NCBI GenBank assembly: GCA_032164245.1
Contig: JAVMKO010000003.1
Location: 139,613,259-139,677,258 of the forward strand
Reading direction: 5' to 3'
DNA: 64,000 bases
DNA from: Sternotherus odoratus
Taxonomy: Eukaryota > Chordata > Testudines > Kinosternidae
Shown: positions 11,149 to 23,109 of the stretch, one piece after another
How the letters are laid out: every line of letters begins with the position of its first letter
Numbering within the stretch: position 1 is the first letter of the stretch
The notes under the pieces: model-generated
What the model was told of the DNA's origin: nothing
What the model saw: only the letters and a program-made list of their open reading frames with translations
Database searches by the model: none
Program-made: the position numbers and the translations under genes

Positions 11149-11202
11149 GGGATCCCACCCTGCTGTAGGTCCATGTGGATCCCACCCTGCTGTAGATCCA
11201 CT
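11149..11202. repeat. Tandem duplication of a ~25-bp unit
   Basis: 'ggatcccaccctgctgtagg' and 'ggatcccaccctgctgtaga' stand in tandem, each followed by 'tcca'. The near identity suggests a fairly recent local duplication. Confidence 0.8.
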
Positions 11203-11204
11203 GG

Positions 11205-13080
11205 CTGGGCCTGTGTTCAGCCCCACCCCCGCCAATCCTCTCTTCACAGGCCTGCTGTGGAAATCTCCACACAGCAGAACTACACTGGATCCTGCTTCCA
11301 TACCTTCCAAAATCTATCTGTGACCTGCAGGATGTGGCTCTATTGGAGCTAACATTTGCACAACACTAGGGATGATTTTAAAAAGAGGAACATATCCTAT
11401 ATTGTGCAATATTGAGCTTCTGGTAGTTTATCCTTCTGTTTTTATGCTGTCTGTCAAACCTGCAAGTCCGATTAAAACCTGGAAAAACCCACCTGCAGAG
11501 CAAAGTATCTTGCCCTAACTAAAAATGAGTGGAGAGGATGAATCAGTCTCATATGTTTATACTCTTTTTGGAAATCTTAATCACATTGACTTGCTATTAC
11601 TTAAAAATAGGTCTTTTTCTGCTTTAGCATTGTAGCTGGCATGCTTGAAAACACAAGGCTAAAAATGATTGGGGGGTAAGGGGAGTGGGAAAGAGAGAGA
11701 GTGAGAGAGAGTGTTCAGCAAACACACTTATCTTCCTTTGCCTTCCACCTCCAAGTTCCAAAATCCCATTCCTCGGTTCCTGTTTTTGCTTTGGCTCGCA
11801 GAGCTTTTCATAAAGTCAAAATTCTCCCAATACAAAATTGCTATTTTCCATTATACCATTTTTAAACTGTCTGCTTAAGTACAAGGCAAGACCAGACCAC
11901 TCAGAAATGATGATCTAAGAAACACAAGTCTCTCTTTCTCACTCCCGTCCAGATGATGCAGACCGATACTCAGCCAAACTCAAAGGAGCAAGATGAGCCA
12001 GATGTTGAGCGTACAGGGCTTTGTTTGCCAATATCCAAGTCTCTGGTGAACATCTCATTGCAGCTATGATGGCTGTATCCACTACCATTCCACTTCATAT
12101 TGGCTTATTTAAATGTACAGCTTTTAAAATGAGAGAGGGGAAAAAAGAGCACATGTTAATGTAAAAAACTTTTGCATTGTCTTCCAGCAAGATCTGCAAT
12201 AAACAAGCAGCTGATTCAGTCTAATGCCAGCAAGGGAAATATTTCTTGCCAGAACTTTTTATTAGCTGTGCTCCAGTGTTTATAAAGTAGATCACTTATT
12301 ATGTGTTGTGTGTGTTGGCTTTATGAGTGTTCTAGGGTGATTTACATGTACGTCTAGGGAGCCATTCTCCTATTCATGTCATTGAGATTTATGTATATGA
12401 AAAAGAGACCCTCAGACTCGAGCTGATTTTAAAAAAATATCCTGAAACTGGTGCTTTGTGCTGCTGCTGCTTTGAAGTAATTAAGTATTTTTACCTTTTA
12501 TTGCACTGCAAACTCCTCGGATTGGTTTTAACAATTGAAATTTCTCTCCATTTTTCTTGCTGGGTGAACCATGTGCAGAGTAACAGAAATGTATTCAAGT
12601 AGTCAGCAAATCACAGCTTTTGATTCACTTTTCTTCCTCCACTGCAAACGACTGGATCAGATGTTCCCTTTTCCCAGCTTACCGCAGGTACTCAGCCCCA
12701 AACCATGGCGTCATCTATAAATGTAACCACCATGTCAAGCATGGTGAATCGTTTCTGCTGCCTAGCTTTGTGCTAACCTATGTTCAGACCGATAGCAATG
12801 AAACCTATGATCTGAGTGCCGATTCAAGCACAAGCAGGGCCGATTCATTTCATGTGGGACCTCCTTCTCACCTTACACTTGGGCAATTGTATTGACTTTA
12901 GTGGAGCTCCTCCTGGAGCTAGTCTCTGTGCCACCTGAGAGGCAGAGCACAAGAGGTGCAGGCCAAGTGGCCAAGGTGGCTTTAAGTCACCTGTTGTCAC
13001 CTGGATTCTGCTTGTGCTGGGGGGCTGATGTGACGTCCAGTATTTGTTAGATTGGAATTTTGAGAGCCCTTCAGGGCCTA
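11205..13080. other. Unannotated sequence
   Basis: Mostly AT-rich, with a short GA-rich patch at 11690-11715 ('gagagagagtgagagagag'). No coding or repeat assignment can be supported. Confidence 0.4.
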
Positions 13081-13086
13081 CAATTA

Positions 13087-13157
13087 GGGTCAGATTTTCA
13101 AAAGAGCTCAGTGACTGGGTATAAGCTGGGGGCGGAGCTCTCTTGAAAATACGCCCC
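13087..13157. repeat. Short hairpin repeat (MITE-like)
   Basis: 'ggtcagattttcaaaagagc' on the left is complementary to 'gctctcttgaaaatacgccc' on the right, giving a ~70-bp foldback unit. It belongs to the eroded hairpin repeats with 'attttcaaaag' arms that recur at 35.6, 52.1, 52.5 and 56.8 kb. Confidence 0.55.
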
Positions 13158-13159
13158 TT

Positions 13160-13828
13160 GAGTAACCTTAGAGGTTGCTCTAATGTCTGGCATCCTCCTG
13201 ACAGCTCCTCTTTTGGCTGTTCTGTGGCTGAGAATTGTTGTTGCACTCTGCACCCTGGCCACTCCCCCTCCTGCCCCCCAGCACGCATCTACACTGGGGT
13301 GCTGCAAGTGGGTGGAGTGGCACCGTAGGGCTATGGAAGGCCTCTCTCTGCTGCTCTTTACTATGCACAACTACTTCCCTTTTCCTGCCTGCAGCTTCCC
13401 CTTCTGCCCCAGAGCTGACCAAGGGGGTTTAGCACACCGCTGCATTGGCAAGGATTTGCACCGTCACTCAAATTATCTCACATACATTGATTATTGTTTC
13501 TCCTTCTTAATCACTAAGACATTCAAGAAAGAAATTAAAACACCGTCTTCTTGGACTAGCATCCAGCTTTCCAACTGAATGGTCAGTGGCACTGGGGCCG
13601 ATCAACTCATCCTCTTGAATCTCTGCTCTTCCTGGCTGGGGAAAGCCAGTGGAATGCCTTTGTCCGTAGAGAGTGTGACTGCCTCCCTAAGGCAATGCCT
13701 AAAAGTGCAGTGGTTTGGCTCTTGCAGGAGAAACCATCACCAAGACTAATGTCCTCTTCATCTTAATCACCAAGGCTACCTGTGACCAGCTACACAAGCT
13801 GCACTCACCTGAAATACTTAAGCTAACT
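13160..13828. other. Unannotated sequence
   Basis: Open frames of 90-147 codons overlap on both strands between 12845 and 13578. The mutual overlap and lack of conserved motifs argue against any being a gene. Confidence 0.4.
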
Positions 13829-13830
13829 GA

Positions 13831-14000
13831 GGGAGGGATAGCTCAGTGCTTTGAGCATTGGCCTGCTAAACCCATGGGGTCATTTAGGGATCTGGGGCAA
13901 AAATCTGTTGGATGATTTAGTTGGGGATTGGTCCTGCTTTGAGCAGGGGGTTGGGCTAGATGACCTCCTGAGGTCCCTTCCAACCCTGATATTCTATGAT
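13831..14000 (+). mobile_element. Turtle tRNA-derived SINE with CR1-type tail
   Basis: The head 'gggagggatagctcagtgct' contains a pol III A box (tagctcagtg). The middle has 'tttagggatctggggcaaaa'. The tail 'tagatgacctcctgaggtcc' then 'cttccaaccctgatattc' is the CR1 3' end that this SINE borrows for LINE-driven retroposition. The copy jumps from 'ctgctaaaccca' directly to 'tggggtcattta' near 13873, so the segment that should carry the B box (gttcaatcc) is deleted and pol III transcription would be crippled. The family is the best marker in the window for a turtle genome. Confidence 0.9.
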
Positions 14001-14004
14001 ACAA

Positions 14005-15965
14005 CTGTCCCAGAGAAGAGGTTTTTAGAGAATTAGGGTCAGCACTTTCTTGGTAGCAGGTCCTGACTTCTGGAATTCACTCCTGTGAGAAATACATGTC
14101 GGCCTGAGATTGGAATCGCTCAGAAATTGTGTAAGAGGCACCTCTTTGGGCAAGCTTTTTACTAAATGTCAGCTCCAAAGGAAACATTTATCACCTCTCT
14201 TCTGGAAAGCCATGATGTTATGTGGATTCGTGGGGCTGTGCTTGAGAGAGGTTACTGCTCGTAATTTGCACCATATAAAGCACACTCAGATAATGTGGTA
14301 ATGCCATTAATAGCTACATTAATGTGCACACTCCCGGGATCTGACTAAGGCAGATTTCCCCTTTCCTCTGTGATACAAGAAGGAAACAGCACCATTCTGC
14401 AGTTTTTTTAGTTAGTTTTGCAATGAGAAGCGTCAAGGTGATGACTGAATGGGAAGTAACATTTCATACATTTTCCTTCAGGCTCTCTACTGTTCACGAC
14501 TCCCTCTGAATTCAATCAGAGTGTGTCACAGTTAGGAACTGGGGATCTGGGTCAAAAGAGAATATTTGAAAGAATCAGTTTTGAAGCAGTGATTGTACTA
14601 CAGGAAAACTCCTTTTTGCCCTCCTTATAGAAGCACTTCCCCCAGTGGAAGAACATTCCCATTAAAAAACGAATAAAAAATAAGTACCTGATCCACCACT
14701 GCAGTATGACTTTGTCAACCATCAAGTTTTGTCATGGAGTGCTTATTTACTTTTTCAGAAAAGAGAAGCAAAAGTAGTATGTATTCAGAGTCTTACTAGA
14801 AAGCATTTCCATACTCTAATCTCCTCTCCTCTCTGCAGGATCACAGCAAGGAACACAATCAGTTTGCAAGGAAGTAAAAACCCCATAAACCCAACCCCCC
14901 CCCCCCCAAACAAACCCACAATTTGACTCTCCAATGACACGTATCCCTCTCACATCACTATGCATTTTTCAATACCTGCTATCACACATCTTTTCTCTAC
15001 TGCCCAGATGAGTTGCTTTGGAAACGCATTCCCTCAAACACTGCATTCAAAAGCAAAGTGCAAAGCAGATGCCACTTATCCTCTGAAGGTTTCCATTGGT
15101 GGGTGGAGGAGCAAATTCACATTCTGGCATCAATAACAGACTCCTGTGTAGTTTGCTGGTATCAAGTAGATATTCTAGAGCCCATTTTGTATTGGGTTAT
15201 ATGGAGTGTGTCTAAGACTTATGCTGCTCCTCAAGTGCATACATGGTAACTGCAGGAATGAACACCTTCTAGACGTGGTACAATGCCCAGTGTAGTCACA
15301 GGTGGAGGGCCTAGCTTCCCCTTCACATGTCATCTTACTAGTGTCATAACTTCAGTTTATTTGTTTGGAAATTCCCCAGCTGGAGTGTGAGAGATGCCAT
15401 TAAGGAAATACATGTTCCTGGTTCAACAAAGGCCCTGCAGTTGTTTGTTCCTATAGACCTGAATGTCATACCACAGACGTCATTGGGAGCTTTGCTGAAC
15501 TCAGTGAGCAATCAGCAGCCCTTACCAAAGCTTTCAGTGAGACTGTTTTATGTGAGTAAATGCCACGAATTATAAGGGTCACAAAATCGTGTCTGTAGCG
15601 TGTCGTGTTTGTGTAGTGCGTTGTGTTTGCAGCGTGTCCAACCTGACCCAGAGAATCCCTGGACCCAATTCACCACAAGTACTGCTTCATTAAAGTACCT
15701 GGAGTCACACCTGTCTCAGCCAGTGGGGAAGCTGATCCCCAAGATTGCGACTACCTCATACCCAGCTTGGATGGTACAAGGGAGAATGAGCAGGTGGTGT
15801 CAGTGGTTTGTATTGTTTCCTGGAGGAAAAACTGCTTTAGGCCGGTGGGGAAAAAAACTGTGCCTGAGGAAAAAAACACCCCTTCAGAAAGAATAAGCAA
15901 AAAGCTATTTGCTCAGTTGCAGCTGTGACTTGTTTAGTGCAGTGAGGCTTGGGGGTCTATTGTCA
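14005..15965. other. Unannotated sequence
   Basis: No gene or named repeat is recognised. There is a C homopolymer run near 14893-14907. Frames at 15387-15896 show no domain. Confidence 0.4.
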
Positions 15966-15972
15966 GGGAGCC

Positions 15973-16442
15973 TGTCACAGGGTCCACACAGGGCGCTCCT
16001 GCTTCCCCTGTGTCCTGTGTTCTGGTTCTTCTAATAATAAAGTTTTCCACACCCTCTTTTAGTGTTTCTAAGTGTCCTTTATTTACAGTGCAGATTCAGT
16101 GCCAGCAAAGTGCTTCCCTTGTCCCCCCAACAGTTACCTTCCCTGTCTTGGATCTACAGCCTCCAGGGCCCTGAGGCACGTGGCCCTCCGCGAGGAGACA
16201 GAGCAATCCCCTGTCCTCCTCCTGGCCTGCCTCCCTACTGACCAGGGCTTAGAGTTTTTCTAGACCTCACTGCTCCCAGCCCCAGCTGTACCCACTTAGT
16301 CCAGCCTAGAGCTGTGGGCTAACCCTCGTTAGGGCTCCCAGCTGGGCTGTTCTAGCCTCTGCCCCTGGCCTTGCTGACAGAAAGCAGGGTTTAGCCTATA
16401 GTGGCAGGGCAATAATAGGGTTTTTACCCTAGCCCTGCCACA
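15973..16442 (+). mobile_element. Solo LTR (470 bp)
   Basis: It begins TGTCACAGGG and ends CCCTGCCACA, giving the TG...CA ends of an LTR. An exact 5-bp duplication 'gagcc' flanks it (15968-15972 and 16443-16447). A polyadenylation hexamer AATAAA lies at 16036-16041, supporting plus orientation. No internal retroviral or Gypsy sequence adjoins it, so this is a recombination remnant. A 5-bp duplication occurs in Gypsy and in some endogenous retroviruses, so the superfamily stays open. Confidence 0.85.
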
Positions 16443-16449
16443 GAGCCCA

Positions 16450-17362
16450 TTACAGCCTTCTCTGCACACCTATTTCATTTTAGTGATACTTTGTCTAAAT
16501 TCAGTTAATTGCCAGTAAAGACATAATTATGGGCTAGCATGACATCTGGCTAACACTGAAAAAATTCATCTTGACCAGTTAGTTTGTCCTAACTGGTCCT
16601 TAAATAGGTCCTTAAAATAGGTCATGTTGGGCAAACTTGACTACAGGTGGTGCTACCAACTCTGCCTAAAATATCAATATAAGTTACCAAGTAATGCAAT
16701 CTATAGATGATCAAAGACATTCTCTATATACCCGCTTTTGAAAATAATTTTCTGGATTTTCATTTTGTATAGTAAATAGAATGTAGCATTTCCTCTTGTG
16801 ACAAGAAATTTATGCATTTCTATCTGATTCTTTATGTTGAAAAAAGATTTCTTTAAAGAGAATATTGTCCTGGAAATGAAAATATTTTCACAGCATCCTT
16901 TCAACACTCAAGACAAAGGTCTCAAAAAGCATCCAGATGTAAGTGAAGGCATTAAAGGTAGTTGACAGTTACAAAGGAGGAAATGACTGATGTTGATTCA
17001 TGCTAGAGGAGAGAGGATTTATTAAATCTTTAAAAACGTGAAGTAAAGGAATATCATGAAGCTGATAATAAATTGTGCTATTGTTAGGAGGAGACCTGGC
17101 CAACAGGTTTGTGTCAGACTTCTTTCCTAAGGAACACCTGCTTTCCAGTGATCAGTTTCCCAGGTTTCTGAAAGATGGAAAACAATGCAGTAGATCTTAG
17201 AAGTTCCCAGAGAAGGCTGTAAATGTTTTGGGTGTACAAGTGGTTGATATGGAAATAGAATAACCACTTGCTTTCACCCCGAGTGTATAATTCTTTTCTG
17301 GGATTCAGTCCTTTCTCCTTTTGGTTGTATTATTTCTTCTCTTAGTCTCCTACTCTCATAGC
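16450..17362. other. Unannotated AT-rich sequence
   Basis: No feature recognised. A small direct repeat 'ggtccttaaa' occurs twice near 16595-16615. Confidence 0.4.
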
Positions 17363-17365
17363 ATA

Positions 17366-17659
17366 GGGTTGGTCTTCACTACCGGGGGGGTCGACTGCAG
17401 ATATGCAACTTCAGCTACGTGAATCACTTAGCTGAAGTTTGCGTATCTGCAGCCGACTTACCTGCTGTCCTCATGGCGTCGGCAGTTGGCAGTGCGCTCC
17501 CCCGTCGACTCCAGCTTGCGCCTCCTGGCAAGTTGGAGTTCTGGAGTCGACGGGGGCGCCGTGGGCGATCGATTTCTCGCGTCTTCACAAGACGCAAGAA
17601 ATCGATCGCCAGAAGATCGATCGCTACCTGCCGATCTGGCAGGTAGTGAAGACAAGCCC
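17366..17659. mobile_element. MITE of three serial hairpins (294 bp)
   Basis: The outer ends 'gggttggtcttcactacc' and inverted 'gggcttgtcttcactacc' form an 18-bp TIR with 16 matches. A possible 3-bp duplication 'ata' flanks it (17363-17365, 17660-17662). Inside are three consecutive palindromes: one built on 'tgcagatatgcaacttcagc' around 17391-17458; one on 'cccccgtcgactcca' around 17499-17551; and one on 'ggcgatcgatttctcgcg' around 17563-17610 with a stem of about 22 bp and one mismatch. A 3-bp duplication would fit PIF/Harbinger, but that is inference. No transposase is present. Confidence 0.8.
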
Positions 17660-17664
17660 ATAGT

Positions 17665-18650
17665 AATGTATACTTCAGCTTATTTCTCACACAATCACAA
17701 AGTTTAGGGCTCAAGAAGAAAATCACTTTTTTATTGTTTCCTACAGCTCTCTCTCATGTCCCCTCTTGTTGCCCATAGGGTTAATGATTTAAAAATATGA
17801 GATGTTCTGGCATCATCACAACTTTTTCATCACTATGGCCTTCACTTCCTCATATGACCGCAGGCCAAGTTCACCCTATTTGTGCCCCTGAACTGTTTCA
17901 TTCCTTGGCTTGCGGTCTTTGGAAGAGAATAAGTTTTCGTGTATTTTCCATACACAAAGAGTAACCATATACCTTTTGTCCAAATACCGTACTTAGGGGA
18001 AAATAAAGAACAAAAGTAAAGCCACCATGGGAAAAGACACTGTGCATCACTTCTAACAGGCTGTATCTGAGATGGGTGCCAAGTGGCAGCTGCCCCCCAG
18101 AAGACTCCTAGAACTTTGTTTTCTGTGAGGTGCAGCTTTAATCTTGATTGTTCTATAGCTGCATACACCAAAAAGTGGCGGCTCATGTAGAATATCATTC
18201 CGTTGCACTTCAATCATCTTTGGTACTGGAATCTCCCTGACTCCTTCTCAGGAGCCAGTTGGAACGGACTCAATGTGACGCTACTGTGTGGAAGGGGCAG
18301 GATGCAAGGAGTTTACAGAGGGATTCTGCACCTTCTATGTACAGTGGCTGTGCTTGCCAGGCCTCCCTGTGGCCCAGTATGCCGGGGGACAAAGGAGAGT
18401 TGGAAGGCAGGGAGCGACCACGCCAACCCACCGTTCGTCCTCCATGGAGGAATGTGCTGAGAAGCCAGAGTCTGCCATGCCAGGGATTTCAGTAAGGATA
18501 GTGCTGCTGTTCTATTGCCACTCCTTAGTGAGAAAAGATCCCTTCCCTCCTCAGCCCCTGTAGAATTCCCCTGTGCACAGTCAAGTTACTTGGCTAATGC
18601 AGTGAGAGCTTCAGTTGAAGCAGGGAAAGTAAACACAAGGAGCAAGTCCA
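17665..18650. other. Unannotated sequence
   Basis: No gene recognised. The 123-codon minus-strand frame at 17842-18213 has no recognisable domain. Confidence 0.4.
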
Positions 18651-18664
18651 ATTATGTTCTGTTG

Positions 18665-18747
18665 AGAATAAGAGAGGTAGCCGTGTTAGTCTGGATCTGC
18701 AGAAGCAACAGAGAGTCCTGTGGCACCTTAAAGACTTGTTCTGTTGC
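18665..18747 (-). mobile_element. Tiny retroposon copy with 13-bp target duplication
   Basis: This 83-bp insert ('agaggtagccgtgttagtct' ... 'gtcctgtggcaccttaaaga') is flanked by exact 13-bp copies of 'ttatgttctgttg' (18652-18664 and 18748-18760). The sequence matches a very common sauropsid interspersed repeat whose usual 3' end, read on the minus strand, is 'gactaacacggctacctctc'. A short copy with a long exact duplication fits 5'-truncated retroposition. I cannot place the family with certainty. Confidence 0.85.
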
Positions 18748-18764
18748 TTATGTTCTGTTGGTGT

Positions 18765-20435
18765 CAATGACATTCCTGGGCGCTGTGGATTGCCACGGAC
18801 TCGCAGGGGCGAAAAAATATTGCAGGCCTGTTATTTACCAGGCTGCACGTGGCAATAAACTATATTGGTAAGGGATGCAAGGAGAGTGTGGGTCACGACA
18901 CGAGCTGCAGATGCACACACACACACATAAAATTAATCAATTTAAAGTTTTATTGGGGATAATTACAAGGGATAAGGGAGCAGTTTTTTGATTAACTAAT
19001 AAATAGACTTAATGAAACTTAAAACACACAATGACTAAAATATCTACTAACAATATTTATAAACAAAGATGCAGCATTTAGTAATAACTGATACTTACAA
19101 ATACAAACCAACGCATAAACGACCGGTAAACGTAAAAGCTCTGTTTGAAAACACGTGAGCTGAGAGAGAGGCTTCGAGGTGATCAAGCTCTGGTATGGGG
19201 ATACATGGATACACAGGACTCGTTTTCGTTCTCCTCTCTCTGTCTGCACATGGCAGGCAGAAACATAAGTACCAACTATGACATCACAAAAGTGTCATAG
19301 GGGACGGGGCCCAAAACCTGTTTGTGTTCGCTTCTGATTGGCACAAGCAAAGTTTACACCAAGTAGGGGAGCAGGTGCCTCAAAGTCTGGCTTCGCCCCC
19401 AAAGGTGAGGAAATGCACATTGTTATAGAATCCAGGCGAAACTGAATGACAAAAGAAGAGGCCAGGGCAATACCGGTATGGGCAAGTGTTACAGGATGCA
19501 GACAGGAACTGATCTGAACAGGCACCAACTACCCTTAATTTTGTGGGCACAAAAATGGATGCTTCCCTTCATGTGGGAACCAAAATTGAACACCGGGGAT
19601 AAAGTAATGGCTGTTAGCCTGAGAACAGGCAGCAGAAGGGTGGTTCCTATGGTCCTCCTGGCTTGGGTAAGTACCACTTCCCCCCAGCGCCTGCTCCTCC
19701 TTAGCTGGTACAGTGAGGTAGCCAGTGCCCAGTGCATATTTCATTCAGTCAAAGTGATAGTAACAGACTTGGATCAAAAGAAGCAGAAGGCTCTGAAATC
19801 CAGTCCTTTGCAGTAGAAAGGTGGCTCTTGGCTTTTATTGAACAAGGTGTTCTCAAGGCTGATGTTATTTAAATGCATGTTTTTCTTTTTAAAACATTTT
19901 CTGGGTATTTTGTTTTCCTATTCCTGGCTCTCTGGAGGGCGGACCCCACTGGCATCCACGCAGCAACATAATCAGAATTCTAGGTGTGTTGTGTCCGGAA
20001 ACCCATGTATTTTGCACATCTGTTTGCCCTCCTCTGTTGCTGTCCTCTATCTTTATCTTAGAGAATTAACAAAATAGTGATATTGACTTGATCCCTGCTC
20101 TTAAGCTCATGGGGCTTTATCCAAAACCTGTTGATGTCATTCCAATGTTTCCTATTGGCTTCAATGGACTTTAGGTGAGGTCCTTGGAAAGCAGGTTCTT
20201 TGCCCATTTCAGTCTCTGTTCAGTAGGAACAAACCTGATAGGGAAAATAATGTAACTTTGGGATTCATTAACAAATGACTGCAGTGATTTTGCCTCTTCA
20301 GTTGCTTATAGCTCTTCCATGGCCTAGGACCTTTGTCATGCTGCATCAGTCCTCATTTTGGAAGGCTGGTAGCTTAATTATCACAGGAGAACATATACAC
20401 ACACTAAAAGCCATTTTAAATAGTATTCTGTGAAT
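18765..20435. other. Unannotated; possible eroded LTR in 18.88-19.3 kb
   Basis: A CA microsatellite (about 18912-18927) is followed by 'tttatt' at 18949-18954, which on the minus strand would be a polyadenylation hexamer. This hints at a minus-strand LTR but no termini or duplication can be fixed. The 112-codon frame at 19478-19816 overlaps frames on the other strand and has no recognised motif. Confidence 0.3.
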
Positions 20436-20437
20436 TA

Positions 20438-20512
20438 AGGACCTGATTCTGCTCTCAGATTAACCAGCTTCACATTAGCACAAGTCTGTTGGCTTCAATG
20501 GAGTTACTGGGG
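20438..20512. repeat. Short hairpin repeat fragment
   Basis: 'gacctgattctgctctcaga' and 'ggcttcaatggagttactgg' match an arm and the core of a short palindromic sauropsid repeat. The second arm is not recognisable. Confidence 0.4.
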
Positions 20513-20519
20513 GGTATGG

Positions 20520-22940
20520 ATCACATCGCACTCCCCATCGACACCAGCCCTGGGTAACCAGAGGACCAAATTTGGTGAAGAATCCTGGTCACATGCCACC
20601 TGCTGCACGTTGTGCATATGGTAAAAAGAATGGGATTACTTCAGTGAATTTACACTGGTACCTGTGAAAGGCTGTAAAATTGTTTAGAAATAGCACTGTT
20701 CTTATAGTGGGCAATACAATGAATCAAATACTATTGTGGATAATACAATACAGAGGCTACACTATACCAGTGATCAATTATAGAAGCTGTACAACAATTT
20801 ACAATACGCCATTTAAATATGTATCCGAATGTGTTTTTCTTGATTTACCATCTAGCGTTTGCCTAGTGCTCTATAGTCAACAGCAATATCTTCAGTAAAT
20901 CATTTCTACAACCACAGAACAAAATACAGCTTTGAATGCCGAGGTGAAAATTGGGCCCTGTAAGCCTTGAGGGTGTACCTTTGAAATTTCCTACCAAATG
21001 AGATTTCATCATGCAGTTTATTTTAGACTTGTTTCCCCAGAAACAAGCTGTCATGATGACTACAGGCCTCCCAAGCTCTTTCAAAACTACCATGGCAGCA
21101 AAACATCACAGTTTTACAGTTTGTAGAAGTTAAATGACCTCCCAGGAACTCTCCCCCCATTAAAGACCATTACTATAGGCTGGAGGAATACTACAAATAC
21201 CTGTACATCTTCCAACCAACAAATTCCCTCTCTACTGTTGAGGCTGCAATGTATCCCTGCATTATGGCCTCTGGCAGCTGCAAAACTGAGCTGAAATTTT
21301 GCAGAAACTAAACTACTACTGTCAAATGGATTTAATACAGACACCTAATAAATCTAAGCACCATAGTGAATGTAAGAATAAAAAGAAAAATGTATTTTAC
21401 AATAAAATTCATTTTATTGCAGCCCCAAAATGTCATGTGATCAGCCACTGGGATAAGAACAGACATGGCTAGCCAATCTACCCTAATAAGAGAATTATCC
21501 TGTCAGGTGCTTTTAATGGAGCTTCTAAGGGGTGTTGCTACTTCTCATTTGGCATGTACAAATTCAAGGTAGGAAAGATATTAATAAGAAATGTGGAAAG
21601 GGTCCTTATGTTTATTTCTTTTTACTTAAACATATCAGCAAGTCCTCACATGAAAGTAAAATCAAATCTCTTGACTTCATTTCAGGAGCTGTGGTTTCCC
21701 ATTCAGCTGATACTGTTAATTTAACAATGTGTTTGCAATGCCACAATTAGCTTTGTGCCAACACTTCCATTATAAACCTTCCCCAGACCGCACCCTCCTG
21801 GGATTTATAACTTGGTTTATAATTCTCCTCCTAGTTGAAACTTGCCATACGAAGTCTCAGCCCAAGGGATAAATTTACTTCTTCTTAGTCTTCTTTCTTC
21901 ACTAATGAAAAGATTTTATATTTATTTTAAAAATTGAAAATATATTTTACCTCAGAATTGACAAATATTCAGCCTGTGGAATAGGTCTGGCCCACATGAG
22001 ATGTTTACATGGCCTTTGGGGGCATATTCAGAATATGTAGAATCTACTGAAGAAAAGGAACGTTCTAGCCATCAGGACTGCAGAGTTAAAATCAAACAAA
22101 CAAAATTTATGGATGTGCCACAAATGTAAAAATACATTTGTCTCAGTCTGCAGGCAGGTTGAAACAGTGATGCGGAGAAGTATAAACTTTCCCACCCACC
22201 ATTATCCATGTCATTGGGCTGTTGATGCTAAAGCCTAAGGGCATTTTAAATCACTATAGCAATTAACTGTTTCACTGCTTATTTTAGGAATAGAATTAGG
22301 AAGGGATTGGTAGTGGAGCCCATGGATAGATGTGGTGTGCAGGGTAGGAACTGCAGACAGGAGAAAGCAGAAGGCCCACGTGGTCAAGGTGCTGATCATA
22401 GTGCTGATGCTAAATGTGAGCATATTTGCCCACTGGATGTGGTGACTAGGTACTGAGCAAACAATTAAATTTAAACTTCAGTTACTACATAAAGGCCAGA
22501 TTCTGCTGTTCGAATCCTATTTACATCTGTGTGAAATCCATTGTGGACTGAGGAGACTATAAAGCACTTACATTTTACTTTGGTCCTTAGACCCTAATTA
22601 AAAATGGGATTCCAGCCCTCCCTGCTGAATGGGTTTGACACCCCAGCGTTGGCCTGTCCTGGGCCCGTGGCATCCTCTTGGATTTTCCTTCCTAGTTTAG
22701 AATCTGTAGCTGAAGGGAGGAGATCTTGCTAATGACAGTATGACTGAGTACAGTGCTGTTTGGGAAAGAGGGCATGGTGGCCTATGTAACAAGGTAAATC
22801 TAATGAACCCAGTCTTGTTCCTAGTGAAGTCACTAACCAATCGCCCATTGACTTCCATATTTTAAAAAATGGGCAATAAACACACTGTGTCAAATCTTGC
22901 AGTGATGTTCCACAGTTCAAACTCAATAGGCGTTCCTCAT
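20520..22940. other. Unannotated AT-rich sequence
   Basis: No gene or named element. A fragment near 22496-22555 ('ggccagattctgctgttcga') resembles an arm of the same hairpin repeat group. Confidence 0.4.
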
Positions 22941-22947
22941 GTCAAAC

Positions 22948-23042
22948 TTCAGATCTGGATCCTCATCCCTTACTCAGGCAAAGTATCATTGACTTCATTA
23001 GGAGTTTTGCTTATGTAAGGACATAGTAAAATCTGGATGAAT
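22948..23042. repeat. Short hairpin repeat
   Basis: 'cccttactcaggcaaagtat' pairs with 'gagttttgcttatgtaagga' in inverted orientation around a 'ttgacttcatta' centre. The family's usual form has near-symmetrical 'cttactcaggcaaaactccc' arms. A variant of the right-hand part ('acatagtaagatctggatga') recurs at 23081-23101, indicating a partial local duplication. Confidence 0.55.
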
Positions 23043-23109
23043 TCGTATTCTGAGATCAATAACAGATTCCTTCCTTACTTAACATAGTAAGATCTGGATG
23101 AAATAAGCA

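Noticed and set aside
18877..19330. Minus-strand LTR
   Set aside because: A polyadenylation hexamer and a CA tract are suggestive, but TG/CA ends and a target duplication could not be found.
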